Positions 25,266-33,046 of a DNA stretch of 64,000 bases are shown here, in pieces. The notes under the pieces are model-generated. The model worked only from the letters and a program-made list of their open reading frames with translations, was not told the DNA's origin and ran no database searches. Made by a program: the position numbers and the translations under genes. Positions within the stretch are counted from its first letter, which is position 1, and the number at the start of each line of letters is the position of its first letter. Source of the DNA: CAYZJD01 sp964483455 (GTDB taxonomy: Bacteria; Acidobacteriota; Terriglobia; Bryobacterales; Bryobacteraceae); NCBI GenBank assembly GCA_964483455.1, contig CAZACK010000009.1:15763-79762 (forward strand), given 5' to 3'.

Positions 25266-26444
25266 CTACAACACTCGCTCGAAGATCCCCGCCGCTCCCT
25301 GCCCGCCGCCGATGCACATCGTGACCATGCCGTAGCGGGCTTCGCGGCGGCGCATCTCGCGGAGGATGGTTGCGGTCAGTTTCGCGCCGGTGCAGCCGAG
25401 GGGGTGTCCCAGCGCGATCGCGCCGCCGTTGACGTTCACCCGCTCCAGGTCGAGCCCCACCTGCCGAATCACCGCCAGCGCCTGCACCGCGAACGCCTCG
25501 TTCAGCTCGATCACGCCGATGTCGTCGAGCTTCAAACCCGCCAGCGCCAGCGCCTTCGGAATCGCCACCACCGGCCCGATTCCCATGATCTCCGGCGGGA
25601 CACCCGCCACCGCGAAGCTCACGAACCGCGCCATCGGCGTCAGCCCCAGCTCCCGCGCCTTGTCCTCCGACATCACCAGCGCCGCCGCCGCCCCGTCGCT
25701 CATCTGCGACGAGTTGCCGGCGGTGATCGTGCCCTGCGCGTCGAAGACGGCCTTCAGTTTCGCCAGTGCCTCGAGGGACGTGTCGGCGCGCGGCCCTTCA
25801 TCCCTCCGGAAGCTCACCGTCTCCGTCCGCGGCTTGCCGTTGTCCAGCACGGTGGTTTGAACCTCCACCGGCACGATCTCGTCGTCGAACTTGCCCTCGT
25901 TTTGGGCGCGCACGGCGTTCTGGTGGCTCCGCAGCGCGAAGGCATCCTGATCTTCCCGGCTGATCCCGTACTTGCGCTGCAATCGCTCCCCGGTCAGGCC
26001 CATGCCGAGGTAGATCTCCGGGTGATGATCCACCAGCCACGGGTTGGGAGAAAAGTTGTTGCCGGCGCGCGGCAGCAGGCTCATGGACTCGCTGCCGCCG
26101 GCCACGATCACCTCGGCCCCGCCGGCCCTGATCCGCTCGGCCGCCATTGCAATCGCCTGCAAACCGGACGAGCAGAAGCGGTTGATCGTCATTCCAGGGA
26201 CGGTGTCGGGCAGACCGGCGAGCAGCGCCGCGTTCCGGGCCATGTTCATCCCGGACTCCGCCTCTGGAAAGGCGCACCCAAGGATCACGTCGTCAAGGCT
26301 GTCGGCGCCGGCCTGCGGGTACTTCTCCATGAGCCGGCGGATCACCGCGGCCGCCAGGTCGTCCGGCCGCGAATAGCGCAACGCGCCGCGCGGCGATTTG
26401 CCGACCGCGGTGCGAAGGCAATCGATAATAACGGCTTCCTGCAT
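25266..26444 (-). CDS. fadA: Acetyl-CoA acyltransferase (thiolase)
   Basis: The 392-residue thiolase cleaves 3-ketoacyl-CoA. The acylated cysteine is in TINRFCSSGLQAIAMA (about C91); NEAFAVQALAV, the histidine motif ALGHPLGCTGAKL and the late CIGGGQGAAGIFE complete the active site. ATG 26444 is preceded by a GAGGTG ribosome site. It lies 18 bp after the fadN stop, so the genes are co-transcribed. Confidence 0.96.
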   Translation of the reverse strand: MQEAVIIDCLRTAVGKSPRGALRYSRPDDLAAAVIRRLMEKYPQAGADSLDDVILGCAFPEAESGMNMARNAALLAGLPDTVPGMTINRFCSSGLQAIAMAAERIRAGGAEVIVAGGSESMSLLPRAGNNFSPNPWLVDHHPEIYLGMGLTGERLQRKYGISREDQDAFALRSHQNAVRAQNEGKFDDEIVPVEVQTTVLDNGKPRTETVSFRRDEGPRADTSLEALAKLKAVFDAQGTITAGNSSQMSDGAAAALVMSEDKARELGLTPMARFVSFAVAGVPPEIMGIGPVVAIPKALALAGLKLDDIGVIELNEAFAVQALAVIRQVGLDLERVNVNGGAIALGHPLGCTGAKLTATILREMRRREARYGMVTMCIGGGQGAAGIFERVL

Positions 26445-26462
26445 CGGACACCTCAGGTGCTG

Positions 26463-28796
26463 TTAATTCCGCAACGGCTTCCCTGTCTTCAGAATATGCT
26501 GCATCCGCTCCTGCGTTTTCACATTGCCGCACAGGCTGAGGAACGCTTCCCGCTCCAGGTCGAGCAGGTACTGCTCGGACACGGTTTGCGCGCCGGTCAG
26601 CCGCCCGCCGCTCAATATGCCGGCCAGCTTCTCGGCGATCGCGAAGTCGTACTCGCTGATCTCGTGCGACTGAAGCGCGGTCCAGGCGCCGAGCTTCAAC
26701 AGCGCGTACCCGCTTTCCCCGGCGACGCGGATGTCGGTTCGCGGCGTGCCGGGGACGTAGTTCGGAACCAGGGAAAGCGCCAGGTTCTTCGCGTCGGCGA
26801 TCAGGCGCTCCGGGTTGACGGAGACGCCGTCGCCGTCGCGGAGGAAGCCGAGCTTCCGCGCCTCGGCCGCGCTGGTCGATACTTGCGCCAGGCCGATCAG
26901 CTCGAACGCCTTCAGCGGATCACCGAGCCGGAGCAGCATCTCTTTGCAGCCGCCGCCGGCGGGAATCACGCCGACGCCGACCTCGACCAGGCCCATGTAC
27001 AGTTCGGCCGAAGCCTGCACCCGCGCGGTGTGAAGCGCCACCTCGCATCCCCCGCCGAGCGCCCTGGCGAACGGCGCCGCCACCACCGGCTTGGCTGCAT
27101 ATTTCATGGCCATGTTGGCCTGCTGGAACCGCCGCACGCCCGCGTCCAGCTCGTCCCATTCGCCCTCCTGCGCGGCCAGCAGGACCATCATCAGGTTGGC
27201 GCCCGCGCTGAAATTCTCCCCCTGGTTGGCGACCACCAGCACCGCAAAATTCCGCTCCGTCTCCTCGAGACCAGCGTGAATCATCGACACCTGGTCCTCG
27301 CCGAGAATGTTCATTTTGCTGTGGAACTCGAGGCAGAGCGCGCCGTCGCCGAGATCGATCAGGGACGCGCCGGCGTTCTTCCTGACGACCCCGCGGGCCC
27401 GCTTGAGCGAGGGCAGTTCGACCACGCCCGGGCGCTGTTCCAGTTCGCGATACCCGCCGCCCGCCAGGTCGAAATACTCCGTTCCCGGCCGGCCGTCGCG
27501 GTCGGCCGCGCGGTAGAACGACGGCGCGCCGGTCGCCAGCATCGCCTGCACGGTCGCGGGCAGCGGCCGGCCCTCGGCTTCGATCCGCCGCGCCGTTTCT
27601 TCGAAGCCCAGAGCGTCCCACAGCTCGAACGGACCGAGCTTGTGCGCGTAGCCCCAGCGCATGGCCCGGTCGATCTCGACGATCCGCTCGGAGATCTCCG
27701 GAACGCGCTCGGCGGCGTAAAGCACCACGTCGCTGAACAGTTTCCACAGAAACGTTCCGGCGCGGTCGGCGGATTTCACCAGCATGCGCAGCCGCTCGGG
27801 CAGGTCCTCCACGTTGCGGGCGGCTTCCACCGATGGGAACGATGCCTTCTTCGCCGGATGATACTCGAGCGTCTTCCAGTCGATGGCGTGGATCTCTTTG
27901 TCAGCGCCCTTGCCGACGCGCTTGTAGAAGCCTTGTCCCTTCTTCTCTCCGAGCCAGCCGCGCTCCATCATCGTTAGCAGGAACCCCGGCGGCAGGAAGC
28001 GCTCGCGCCAGCGATCCTCCGGCGCGGCCTCGTACAGGTTCTTGCCGACGAACGCCCAGATGTCGATCCCCACCAGGTCGAGCAGGCGGAAGCTGGCCGT
28101 GTTCGGCAGGCCGATGAGCGGGCCGGTGAGCGCGTCCACTTCTTCGATCGTGTACTCGTCCTCGACCAGCAGCTTGAACACCGTTCCGCCGACGAGGCTG
28201 CCGATGCGGTTGGCGATGAAGTTCGGCGTGTCCTTGCACGGAACCACGCCCTTGCCGAGGCGCCGGTCGCAGAATTCGGAGATGAACTCGATGACGTCCG
28301 GGTCGGTTTGCGCGCCCGGGATCATCTCGACGAGATGGAGGTAGCGGGGCGGGTTGAAGAAGTGCGTGCCGAGAAAATGCCGCCGGAATTCTTCGGAAAA
28401 GCCCTCGGAAATCCGGGCAAGGGGCAGTCCGCTGGTGTTGGTGGCGACGATCGTTCCCGGCCGGCGCACCTCGGCGACCCTGCTCCAGAGCGCGCGCTTG
28501 ATGTCCAGGTCCTCGGCGACGGCCTCGATGATCCAGTCGCAGCCGGCGATCGTGGCGAGGTCGTCCTCGAAGTTGCCCGGCGTCACCAGCGACGCGAGCG
28601 AGTCCGAATAGAAGCCGCCGGGCCGCTGCTTGAGGGCGGTTTCGATGCCCTTCCGCGCCGCCGCGTTGCGATCCGGCGCGTCCGGCCAGACGATGTCGAG
28701 AAGCAGCGAGGGCACACCGGCGTTGGCGAAATGAGCGGCGATGCGGGAGCCCATGGTGCCGGCGCCAAGAACCGCAACACGATGAAGAACGCGCAT
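26463..28796 (-). CDS. fadN: 3-hydroxyacyl-CoA dehydrogenase / enoyl-CoA hydratase fusion, FadN type
   Basis: From ATG 28796 the protein has 777 residues in the order dehydrogenase then hydratase. The NAD-binding loop is at the start (VAVLGAGTMGSRIAAHFAN), followed by IIEAVAEDLDIKRALW, the catalytic ETQFFNP-like GTHFFNPPRYLHLVEMIPG, and CKDTPNFIANRIG. A second dehydrogenase C-domain follows, and the crotonase domain lies at about 470-700 (VVANQGENFSAGANLMMVLL, VVAAPFARALGGGCEVALH, VGVIPAGGGCKEMLLR). This domain order and the following fadA and fadE match the fadNAE operon of Bacillus, unlike E. coli FadB. Confidence 0.95.
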   Translation of the reverse strand: MRVLHRVAVLGAGTMGSRIAAHFANAGVPSLLLDIVWPDAPDRNAAARKGIETALKQRPGGFYSDSLASLVTPGNFEDDLATIAGCDWIIEAVAEDLDIKRALWSRVAEVRRPGTIVATNTSGLPLARISEGFSEEFRRHFLGTHFFNPPRYLHLVEMIPGAQTDPDVIEFISEFCDRRLGKGVVPCKDTPNFIANRIGSLVGGTVFKLLVEDEYTIEEVDALTGPLIGLPNTASFRLLDLVGIDIWAFVGKNLYEAAPEDRWRERFLPPGFLLTMMERGWLGEKKGQGFYKRVGKGADKEIHAIDWKTLEYHPAKKASFPSVEAARNVEDLPERLRMLVKSADRAGTFLWKLFSDVVLYAAERVPEISERIVEIDRAMRWGYAHKLGPFELWDALGFEETARRIEAEGRPLPATVQAMLATGAPSFYRAADRDGRPGTEYFDLAGGGYRELEQRPGVVELPSLKRARGVVRKNAGASLIDLGDGALCLEFHSKMNILGEDQVSMIHAGLEETERNFAVLVVANQGENFSAGANLMMVLLAAQEGEWDELDAGVRRFQQANMAMKYAAKPVVAAPFARALGGGCEVALHTARVQASAELYMGLVEVGVGVIPAGGGCKEMLLRLGDPLKAFELIGLAQVSTSAAEARKLGFLRDGDGVSVNPERLIADAKNLALSLVPNYVPGTPRTDIRVAGESGYALLKLGAWTALQSHEISEYDFAIAEKLAGILSGGRLTGAQTVSEQYLLDLEREAFLSLCGNVKTQERMQHILKTGKPLRN

Positions 28797-28848
28797 GGAT
28801 TTCCCCAGAGGGGAGTGTAGCATGGCGCCTGCGGCGGGTTGGGCGGTT

Positions 28849-28908
28849 CTTGGGTTATTCGGTTGTTCGGCTCGTCGGTCGTCGGTTGCTCAGTTGGGCG
28901 CTGCTGCA
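28849..28908 (+). repeat. Degenerate GGTTATTCGG-type tandem tract
   Basis: A T/G-rich run made of short units such as GGTTATTCGGTTGTTCGG and CGTCGGTCGTCGGTTGCTC lies just upstream of hicB. A longer tract of the same composition lies at 50495-50611, also immediately before a gene. Confidence 0.6.
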
Positions 28909-28931
28909 ACCTCTTTGAGAGGGCTACCGAC

Positions 28932-28937
28932 TATACT
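28932..28937 (+). promoter_or_regulatory. -10 hexamer TATACT, 6 nt before the hicB GTG
   Basis: TATACT, six bases (GGAGGG), GTG 28944. The GGAGG is too close to the start codon to act as a normal ribosome site, so this again looks leaderless. Confidence 0.6.
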
Positions 28938-28943
28938 GGAGGG

Positions 28944-29171
28944 GTGGATCTTTCGATTGAGCTCGATCGAGAAGATGACGGCAGGTGGATCGCCGAGGCC
29001 CTGGAATTGCCCGGCGTGATGACGTACGGCGCCACGCGCGAGGAGGCCATCAGCAAGACGGAGAAGCTGGCCATCGAAGTCATCGCCGACCGCATCGAGC
29101 ACGGAGAACTTCCTCCGACCGCGCTGAATGTGTCGTTCCGGGTACTGAGTGAGCAACTGGCCGGCGACTAA
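28944..29171 (+). CDS. hicB: HicB-family antitoxin
   Basis: GTG 28944 begins a 75-residue protein with the partial RNase-H-like HicB fold: DLSIELDREDDGRWIAEALE, LPGVMTYGATREEAISKTEK and AIEVIADRIEHGELPP. There is no C-terminal DNA-binding domain, so this is the short HicB form. It neutralises HicA, encoded by the next gene with a 23-bp overlap. The order antitoxin-toxin is the reverse of the classical hicA-hicB. Confidence 0.87.
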   Translation: MDLSIELDREDDGRWIAEALELPGVMTYGATREEAISKTEKLAIEVIADRIEHGELPPTALNVSFRVLSEQLAGD

Positions 29172-29361
29172 GGCGAAACGCGTTCTGGCAGCACTGGAAC
29201 GGATCGGATGGCGCGTCAAGCGCCAATCCGGCTCCCATAGAATCCTGACACGTGATGGCTGGCCCGATCATGAGTTCGCCTTTCACGACAGCGAAGAACT
29301 GGGCCGCAGGATGCTGAGCCGCATCGCCAAACACACAGGGCTGCGCCCCGAGGATCTCTGA
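29149..29361 (+). CDS. hicA: HicA-family mRNA interferase toxin
   Basis: The 70-residue product has a dsRBD-like HicA fold: RVLAALERIGWRVKRQSGSH with the catalytic histidine in GSHRILT, and the C-terminal ELGRRMLSRIAKHTGL. It starts at GTG 29149 inside hicB. All family features are present, so the pair looks functional. Confidence 0.88.
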   Translation: MSNWPATKAKRVLAALERIGWRVKRQSGSHRILTRDGWPDHEFAFHDSEELGRRMLSRIAKHTGLRPEDL

Positions 29362-29452
29362 CGGAGTGCTCGTTAACCCAAAGCCACTCCCGGTCCCACA
29401 GGCTCATTGACGCGAACTCGGACCGGGGGTAGTCTTTTAATTGGGGTTGTTC

Positions 29453-30016
29453 ATGACGCGCTACCTTCCCTCCAGGCACTACCTGTGGGCGGGACTTGCC
29501 GCTTGGGCGCTGGCGGCGTTCTCGGGGTGGGTGGCCATCGGCTGGCCGCCGGCGGCGATCGCGCTGGTTCTGTTCCTGGCCAGCTCGGCGGTCTTGATTT
29601 TCCTCGCGTTGCGGCCGCCGATCGAGATCCGTGACAGCCACCTCATCGTCGGCAACCGGGCGATCCCGTGGGCGGACATCCGCCGCGTCGATCGGACCGG
29701 CTGGATGTCTCCCCTGGTGGTCCACCTGACTCTGGTGGACGACAGCCGGATCCTGCTGATCTACCCTGGGGATCTGGACTCGTCCAACAGCCTGCTACGC
29801 CACCTCCGGCGCCAGGCAAAGAGCGCCTTGATCGACGGCATCCCCCATCAACAGTATTGGGGCGATGCCCTGCCGCCGCCGGCGGGCCGCAGGCAAATCT
29901 CGCCGCCCAGGCAGCGACTGCTGCGGCCGGAGGACGAAGAGGAGGTGGAGCGACTGTACCAGCGGCTGAAGACCGTCAGGCACCTGGACCCCGACAGCGC
30001 CGGGGACGACAAGTAG
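29453..30016 (+). CDS. Membrane protein with a PH-like cytoplasmic domain
   Basis: ATG 29453 gives 187 residues. Two hydrophobic segments (HYLWAGLAAWALAAFSGWVA and AAIALVLFLASSAVLIFLAL) form a hairpin, followed by a small beta domain (IEIRDSHLIVGNRAIPWADI, VHLTLVDDSRILLIYPG) resembling bacterial PH-domain proteins, and a charged tail (PEDEEEVERLYQRLKTVRH). No function can be assigned. It is 33 bp upstream of the YdcF-like gene and probably in the same transcript. Confidence 0.65.
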   Translation: MTRYLPSRHYLWAGLAAWALAAFSGWVAIGWPPAAIALVLFLASSAVLIFLALRPPIEIRDSHLIVGNRAIPWADIRRVDRTGWMSPLVVHLTLVDDSRILLIYPGDLDSSNSLLRHLRRQAKSALIDGIPHQQYWGDALPPPAGRRQISPPRQRLLRPEDEEEVERLYQRLKTVRHLDPDSAGDDK

Positions 30017-30049
30017 CCGTGACCGAGGACCGCTCTCCAGGCTAAGCCC

Positions 30050-30649
30050 TTGCCCTCCTCCCGAAGCCGGCTCCTGCTCATTGCCGTGACGGCCCTGGCG
30101 GCCGCTGTCCTCGTGGTCACCCATGAAACCTGGCTTGGGGCCATGGGGCGTTACCTGGTGAAGGCCGACGGGCCCGACAAGGCGGACATGGTGGTGGTGC
30201 TGGCAGGGGATGGATTCGGCTACCGCATTCTCAAAGCGGCTGAGCTGGTGAAGCAGGGGTACGCGCCCAAGATCCTGGTGAGCGGGCCGCCGGGGATCTA
30301 CGGTCACCATGAATGCGACCTCGCCATTCCGTTCGCCGTCAAACAAGGGTATCCGGAAAAGTGGTTCATTCCCCTGCCGACGGATTCGCTATCGACTCGC
30401 GAGGAGGCCCAGGCCGTCATCCCCGAGCTTCACAAGCGGCAGGTCAAGAAGTTCCTGCTGGTGACGAGCGATTACCACACGCGGCGCGCCGGCTCGATCT
30501 TCCGCCGCTACGCCGGAGATCTCCAGTTTCGCGTGGTTGCCTCGAAGGACGAATTCTTCCGCGCCGACTCGTGGTGGCTGGACCGCCAGGCAGGGAAGAT
30601 GTTCGTCTTCGAGTGGGCGAAGACCGTCGCCGACTGGCTCGGCATTTGA
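30050..30649 (+). CDS. YdcF/SanA-like DUF218 protein
   Basis: A 199-residue protein from TTG 30050 with one N-terminal membrane anchor (LLLIAVTALAAAVLVV). The DUF218 core shows MVVVLAGDGFGYRILKAAEL, APKILVSGPPG, the DSLSTREEAQAV loop and FLLVTSDYHTRRAGSIFRR. ElyC/SanA/YdcF relatives act in envelope polysaccharide metabolism or vancomycin resistance in enteric bacteria, but the reaction is unsettled. The stop is four bases before the ABC transporter start, so the genes are coupled. Confidence 0.85.
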   Translation: MPSSRSRLLLIAVTALAAAVLVVTHETWLGAMGRYLVKADGPDKADMVVVLAGDGFGYRILKAAELVKQGYAPKILVSGPPGIYGHHECDLAIPFAVKQGYPEKWFIPLPTDSLSTREEAQAVIPELHKRQVKKFLLVTSDYHTRRAGSIFRRYAGDLQFRVVASKDEFFRADSWWLDRQAGKMFVFEWAKTVADWLGI

Positions 30650-30653
30650 ACGG

Positions 30654-32396
30654 ATGCGAGAGACGCTGAAGACCCTTTGGCCTTACCTGTGGCGCTACCG
30701 GCGCGGGCTGTTGCTCGGCATGGGTGCGCTGGTCCTGAAGGACATGTGCGGGGCGGCCCTCCCTTATTTGATCGGCAAGGGAGTGGACGCTATCACCAAG
30801 GCCTTCGATGTCCGCACGGTCGTCTGGTTCGCGCTGGGGCTGATCGGCCTTTCGGCGATCAAGGGCCTGTTTCAGTACTGGATGCGCGTGGTGATCATCG
30901 GGATCTCGCGCGACATCGAATACGATCTTCGCAACGACCTGTTCGCGCACCTCGTCGGGCTGTCTTCGGATTTCTACAGCCGGATGCGGACGGGTGACAT
31001 CATGGCCCGTGCGACCAACGACCTGAACGCCGTCCGCATGATGCTCGGCCCCGGGATCATGTACTGGACGGAGACCAGCCTCACCTTCCTATTCGTGTTC
31101 CTGGTGATGCTGTGGACCGACTGGCGCCTCACGCTGCTGGCACTGCTTCCGGCGCCCCTGGTGAGCCTTGCGGTCATGTATTTCGGGCGGCTGATCCACA
31201 GCCGCTTCGAGCGGATCCAGAAGATGTTCAGCGACATCAGCAGCCGGGTGCAGGAGAACATCTCGGGGGTGAGGGTGATCCGGGCGTACGTGCAGGAAGA
31301 GGCGGAGCTGAGGCAGTTCGAACGTCTCAACCGGGACTACATCAACCAGAACCTGAAGCTCGCGCGGATCAGCGGCCTGTTCATGCCGCTGTTGCAGGCG
31401 CTGGTCGGGATCACGCTGCTGATGGTTCTCTGGATCGGCGGCGCGCGGCTGATCGAGGGCCAGATCACCCTCGGCCAGTTCGTGATGTTCAACACCTACA
31501 TGGGCGTGCTGGTCTGGCCGATGATCGCCTTCGGCTGGGTGGTGAACCTGATGCAGCGCGGCACCGCCTCTCTCCAGAGGATCAACGAGATCATCAAGGA
31601 ACGGCCCACGATCACCGAGCCGGCGAGGCCGCGAAGGTTGCCGGATCCGGTTGCGGGCGAGATTGAGTTCCGTGACGTGGTGGTCGAGTATTCCACCGGG
31701 CGTGCGCTCGACGGCATCAGCCTGCTGATCCCCGCCGGCTCGACCGTGGCGATCGTCGGACACACCGGAAGCGGCAAGAGCACGCTGGTCCACCTGTTGC
31801 CGCGGCTGCTCGATCCCACCAGCGGCAGCGTGCTGCTCGACGGGATCGACCTCAGGGAGCTGTCGCCGGCCGATCTCCGGCGGCAAATCGGTTTCGTGCC
31901 GCAGGAGACCTTTCTGTTCAGCGCCACTCTGGCGGAGAACATCGCGTTCGGCGAGGAGTCCGCCACCGAAGAACAAATCCGGTCGGCGGCGGAACTGGCG
32001 GGGCTGGCTTCGGACGTGGAGGGGTTCCCCGACGGCTACCAGACGATAGTTGGCGAGCGTGGAATCACCCTGTCGGGCGGGCAGAAGCAGCGCACCGCCA
32101 TCGCCCGCGCGGTCGTTCGCAACCCGCGGATCCTCATCCTGGACGACGCTCTGTCCAGCGTCGACACGCTGACCGAGGACCGCATCCTGAATCACCTGGA
32201 GGAGGTTCGACGCGGCCGAACCACGATCCTCATTTCCCACCGGGTCTCGACCGTTCGGAACGCGGACCGCATTTTCGTCGTCGAGAACGGCCGGATCGCC
32301 GAGGAAGGGTCGCACGCGGAACTGCTGGAGCTCGGCGGCTACTTCGCGGACCTGTACCAGAAGCAGTTGCTGGAAGAGGAACTGGAGGCGATCTGA
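30654..32396 (+). CDS. ABC-type exporter half-transporter with ATPase domain
   Basis: ATG 30654 gives 580 residues, the usual length of an MsbA-like half exporter. Six membrane helices fill about 1-310, then the ATPase: Walker A GHTGSGKSTLVHLLP, the Q-loop QIGFVPQETFLFSATLAENI, the signature LSGGQKQRTAIARA, Walker B ILILDDALSSVD and the H-loop ILISHRVSTV. The residue after Walker B is aspartate where an active site usually has glutamate (LDDALS rather than LDEATS), as in the degenerate subunit of heterodimeric exporters such as BmrCD and TM287/288. No partner gene is adjacent. Substrate unknown. Confidence 0.9.
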   Translation: MRETLKTLWPYLWRYRRGLLLGMGALVLKDMCGAALPYLIGKGVDAITKAFDVRTVVWFALGLIGLSAIKGLFQYWMRVVIIGISRDIEYDLRNDLFAHLVGLSSDFYSRMRTGDIMARATNDLNAVRMMLGPGIMYWTETSLTFLFVFLVMLWTDWRLTLLALLPAPLVSLAVMYFGRLIHSRFERIQKMFSDISSRVQENISGVRVIRAYVQEEAELRQFERLNRDYINQNLKLARISGLFMPLLQALVGITLLMVLWIGGARLIEGQITLGQFVMFNTYMGVLVWPMIAFGWVVNLMQRGTASLQRINEIIKERPTITEPARPRRLPDPVAGEIEFRDVVVEYSTGRALDGISLLIPAGSTVAIVGHTGSGKSTLVHLLPRLLDPTSGSVLLDGIDLRELSPADLRRQIGFVPQETFLFSATLAENIAFGEESATEEQIRSAAELAGLASDVEGFPDGYQTIVGERGITLSGGQKQRTAIARAVVRNPRILILDDALSSVDTLTEDRILNHLEEVRRGRTTILISHRVSTVRNADRIFVVENGRIAEEGSHAELLELGGYFADLYQKQLLEEELEAI

Positions 32397-32411
32397 CGCC
32401 CGGGTGGGCTT

Positions 32412-32720
32412 TCACCCGGCGGTCTCGATCCCCAGATTGTGAGCGCTTTGGCGCAGCCCGTCGTCCCCGGCCAGGAGCACCGCACCGTGCCGCCGGGCGA
32501 GCACGAGGTAGAACATGTCGTAGACCGGCCGCTGGAGGAGCATTACCAGGCCGAATGCCTCGACGGCAAGAGGCTCCAGAGGCGCGAACTCATCCACCAG
32601 TTCCACAATCGCTCGAAATCCACGTTCGCCGCCGGCGCGTGACAGGATCCCTGCGCGGCAGTACTTCCACATGGCGTTCGCCGCCTCCGCGATCAACAAC
32701 TCCGGCGCAAGGAGCGCCTG
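32412..32720 (-). pseudogene. VapC-like PIN toxin, N-terminally truncated
   Basis: Readable homology starts at ALLAPELLIAEAANAMWKYC and runs through PLEPLAVEAFGLVMLLQRPV, YDMFYLVLARRHGAVLLAGD, to NLGIETAG. This covers the second half of a VapC PIN domain, including the PVYDMFYLVLA and LAGDD acidic motifs. The first 30-40 residues, with the first catalytic aspartate (usually DASV), are absent; an in-frame TAG lies at 32721-32723. No VapB is found. The break is about 90 bp from tRNA-Ser, a common integration point. Confidence 0.75.
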
Positions 32721-32811
32721 CTAGATGCACTCAACGGTGGGCGGCGGCGGGGACGGAGGCAGGCTGTCGGAAGCGTTGCAGGCTACTTGAAATCTCGGCT
32801 AGAGTGGAAGC

Positions 32812-32901
32812 GGAGGAATGGCCGAGCGGTCGAAGGCGGCGGTCTTGAAAACCGCAAGTGGGGAAACTCACTCGGGGGTTCGAATCCCTCTTCCTCCGCC
32901 A
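32812..32901 (+). tRNA. tRNA-Ser (anticodon UGA)
   Basis: The acceptor stem GGAGGAA pairs with TTCCTCC, followed by discriminator G and encoded CCA. The anticodon loop (CTTGAAA) contains TGA. The long variable arm after the anticodon stem and the TTCGAAT T-loop are typical of class II tRNA-Ser. Length 90 nt. Confidence 0.97.
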
Positions 32902-33046
32902 GATTTCCAAAATCCCCGGTCCACCCGCACGCCTGACCAAGCCACATAAGCAGCGGCGCAGTCGCTCGCCTGTTTTCGAAGTGGCGGCTGCCACGGAATA
33001 CGGCCCGATGCCGCAGCCACTCGGCCCGATATAGCATTTCAGATGA

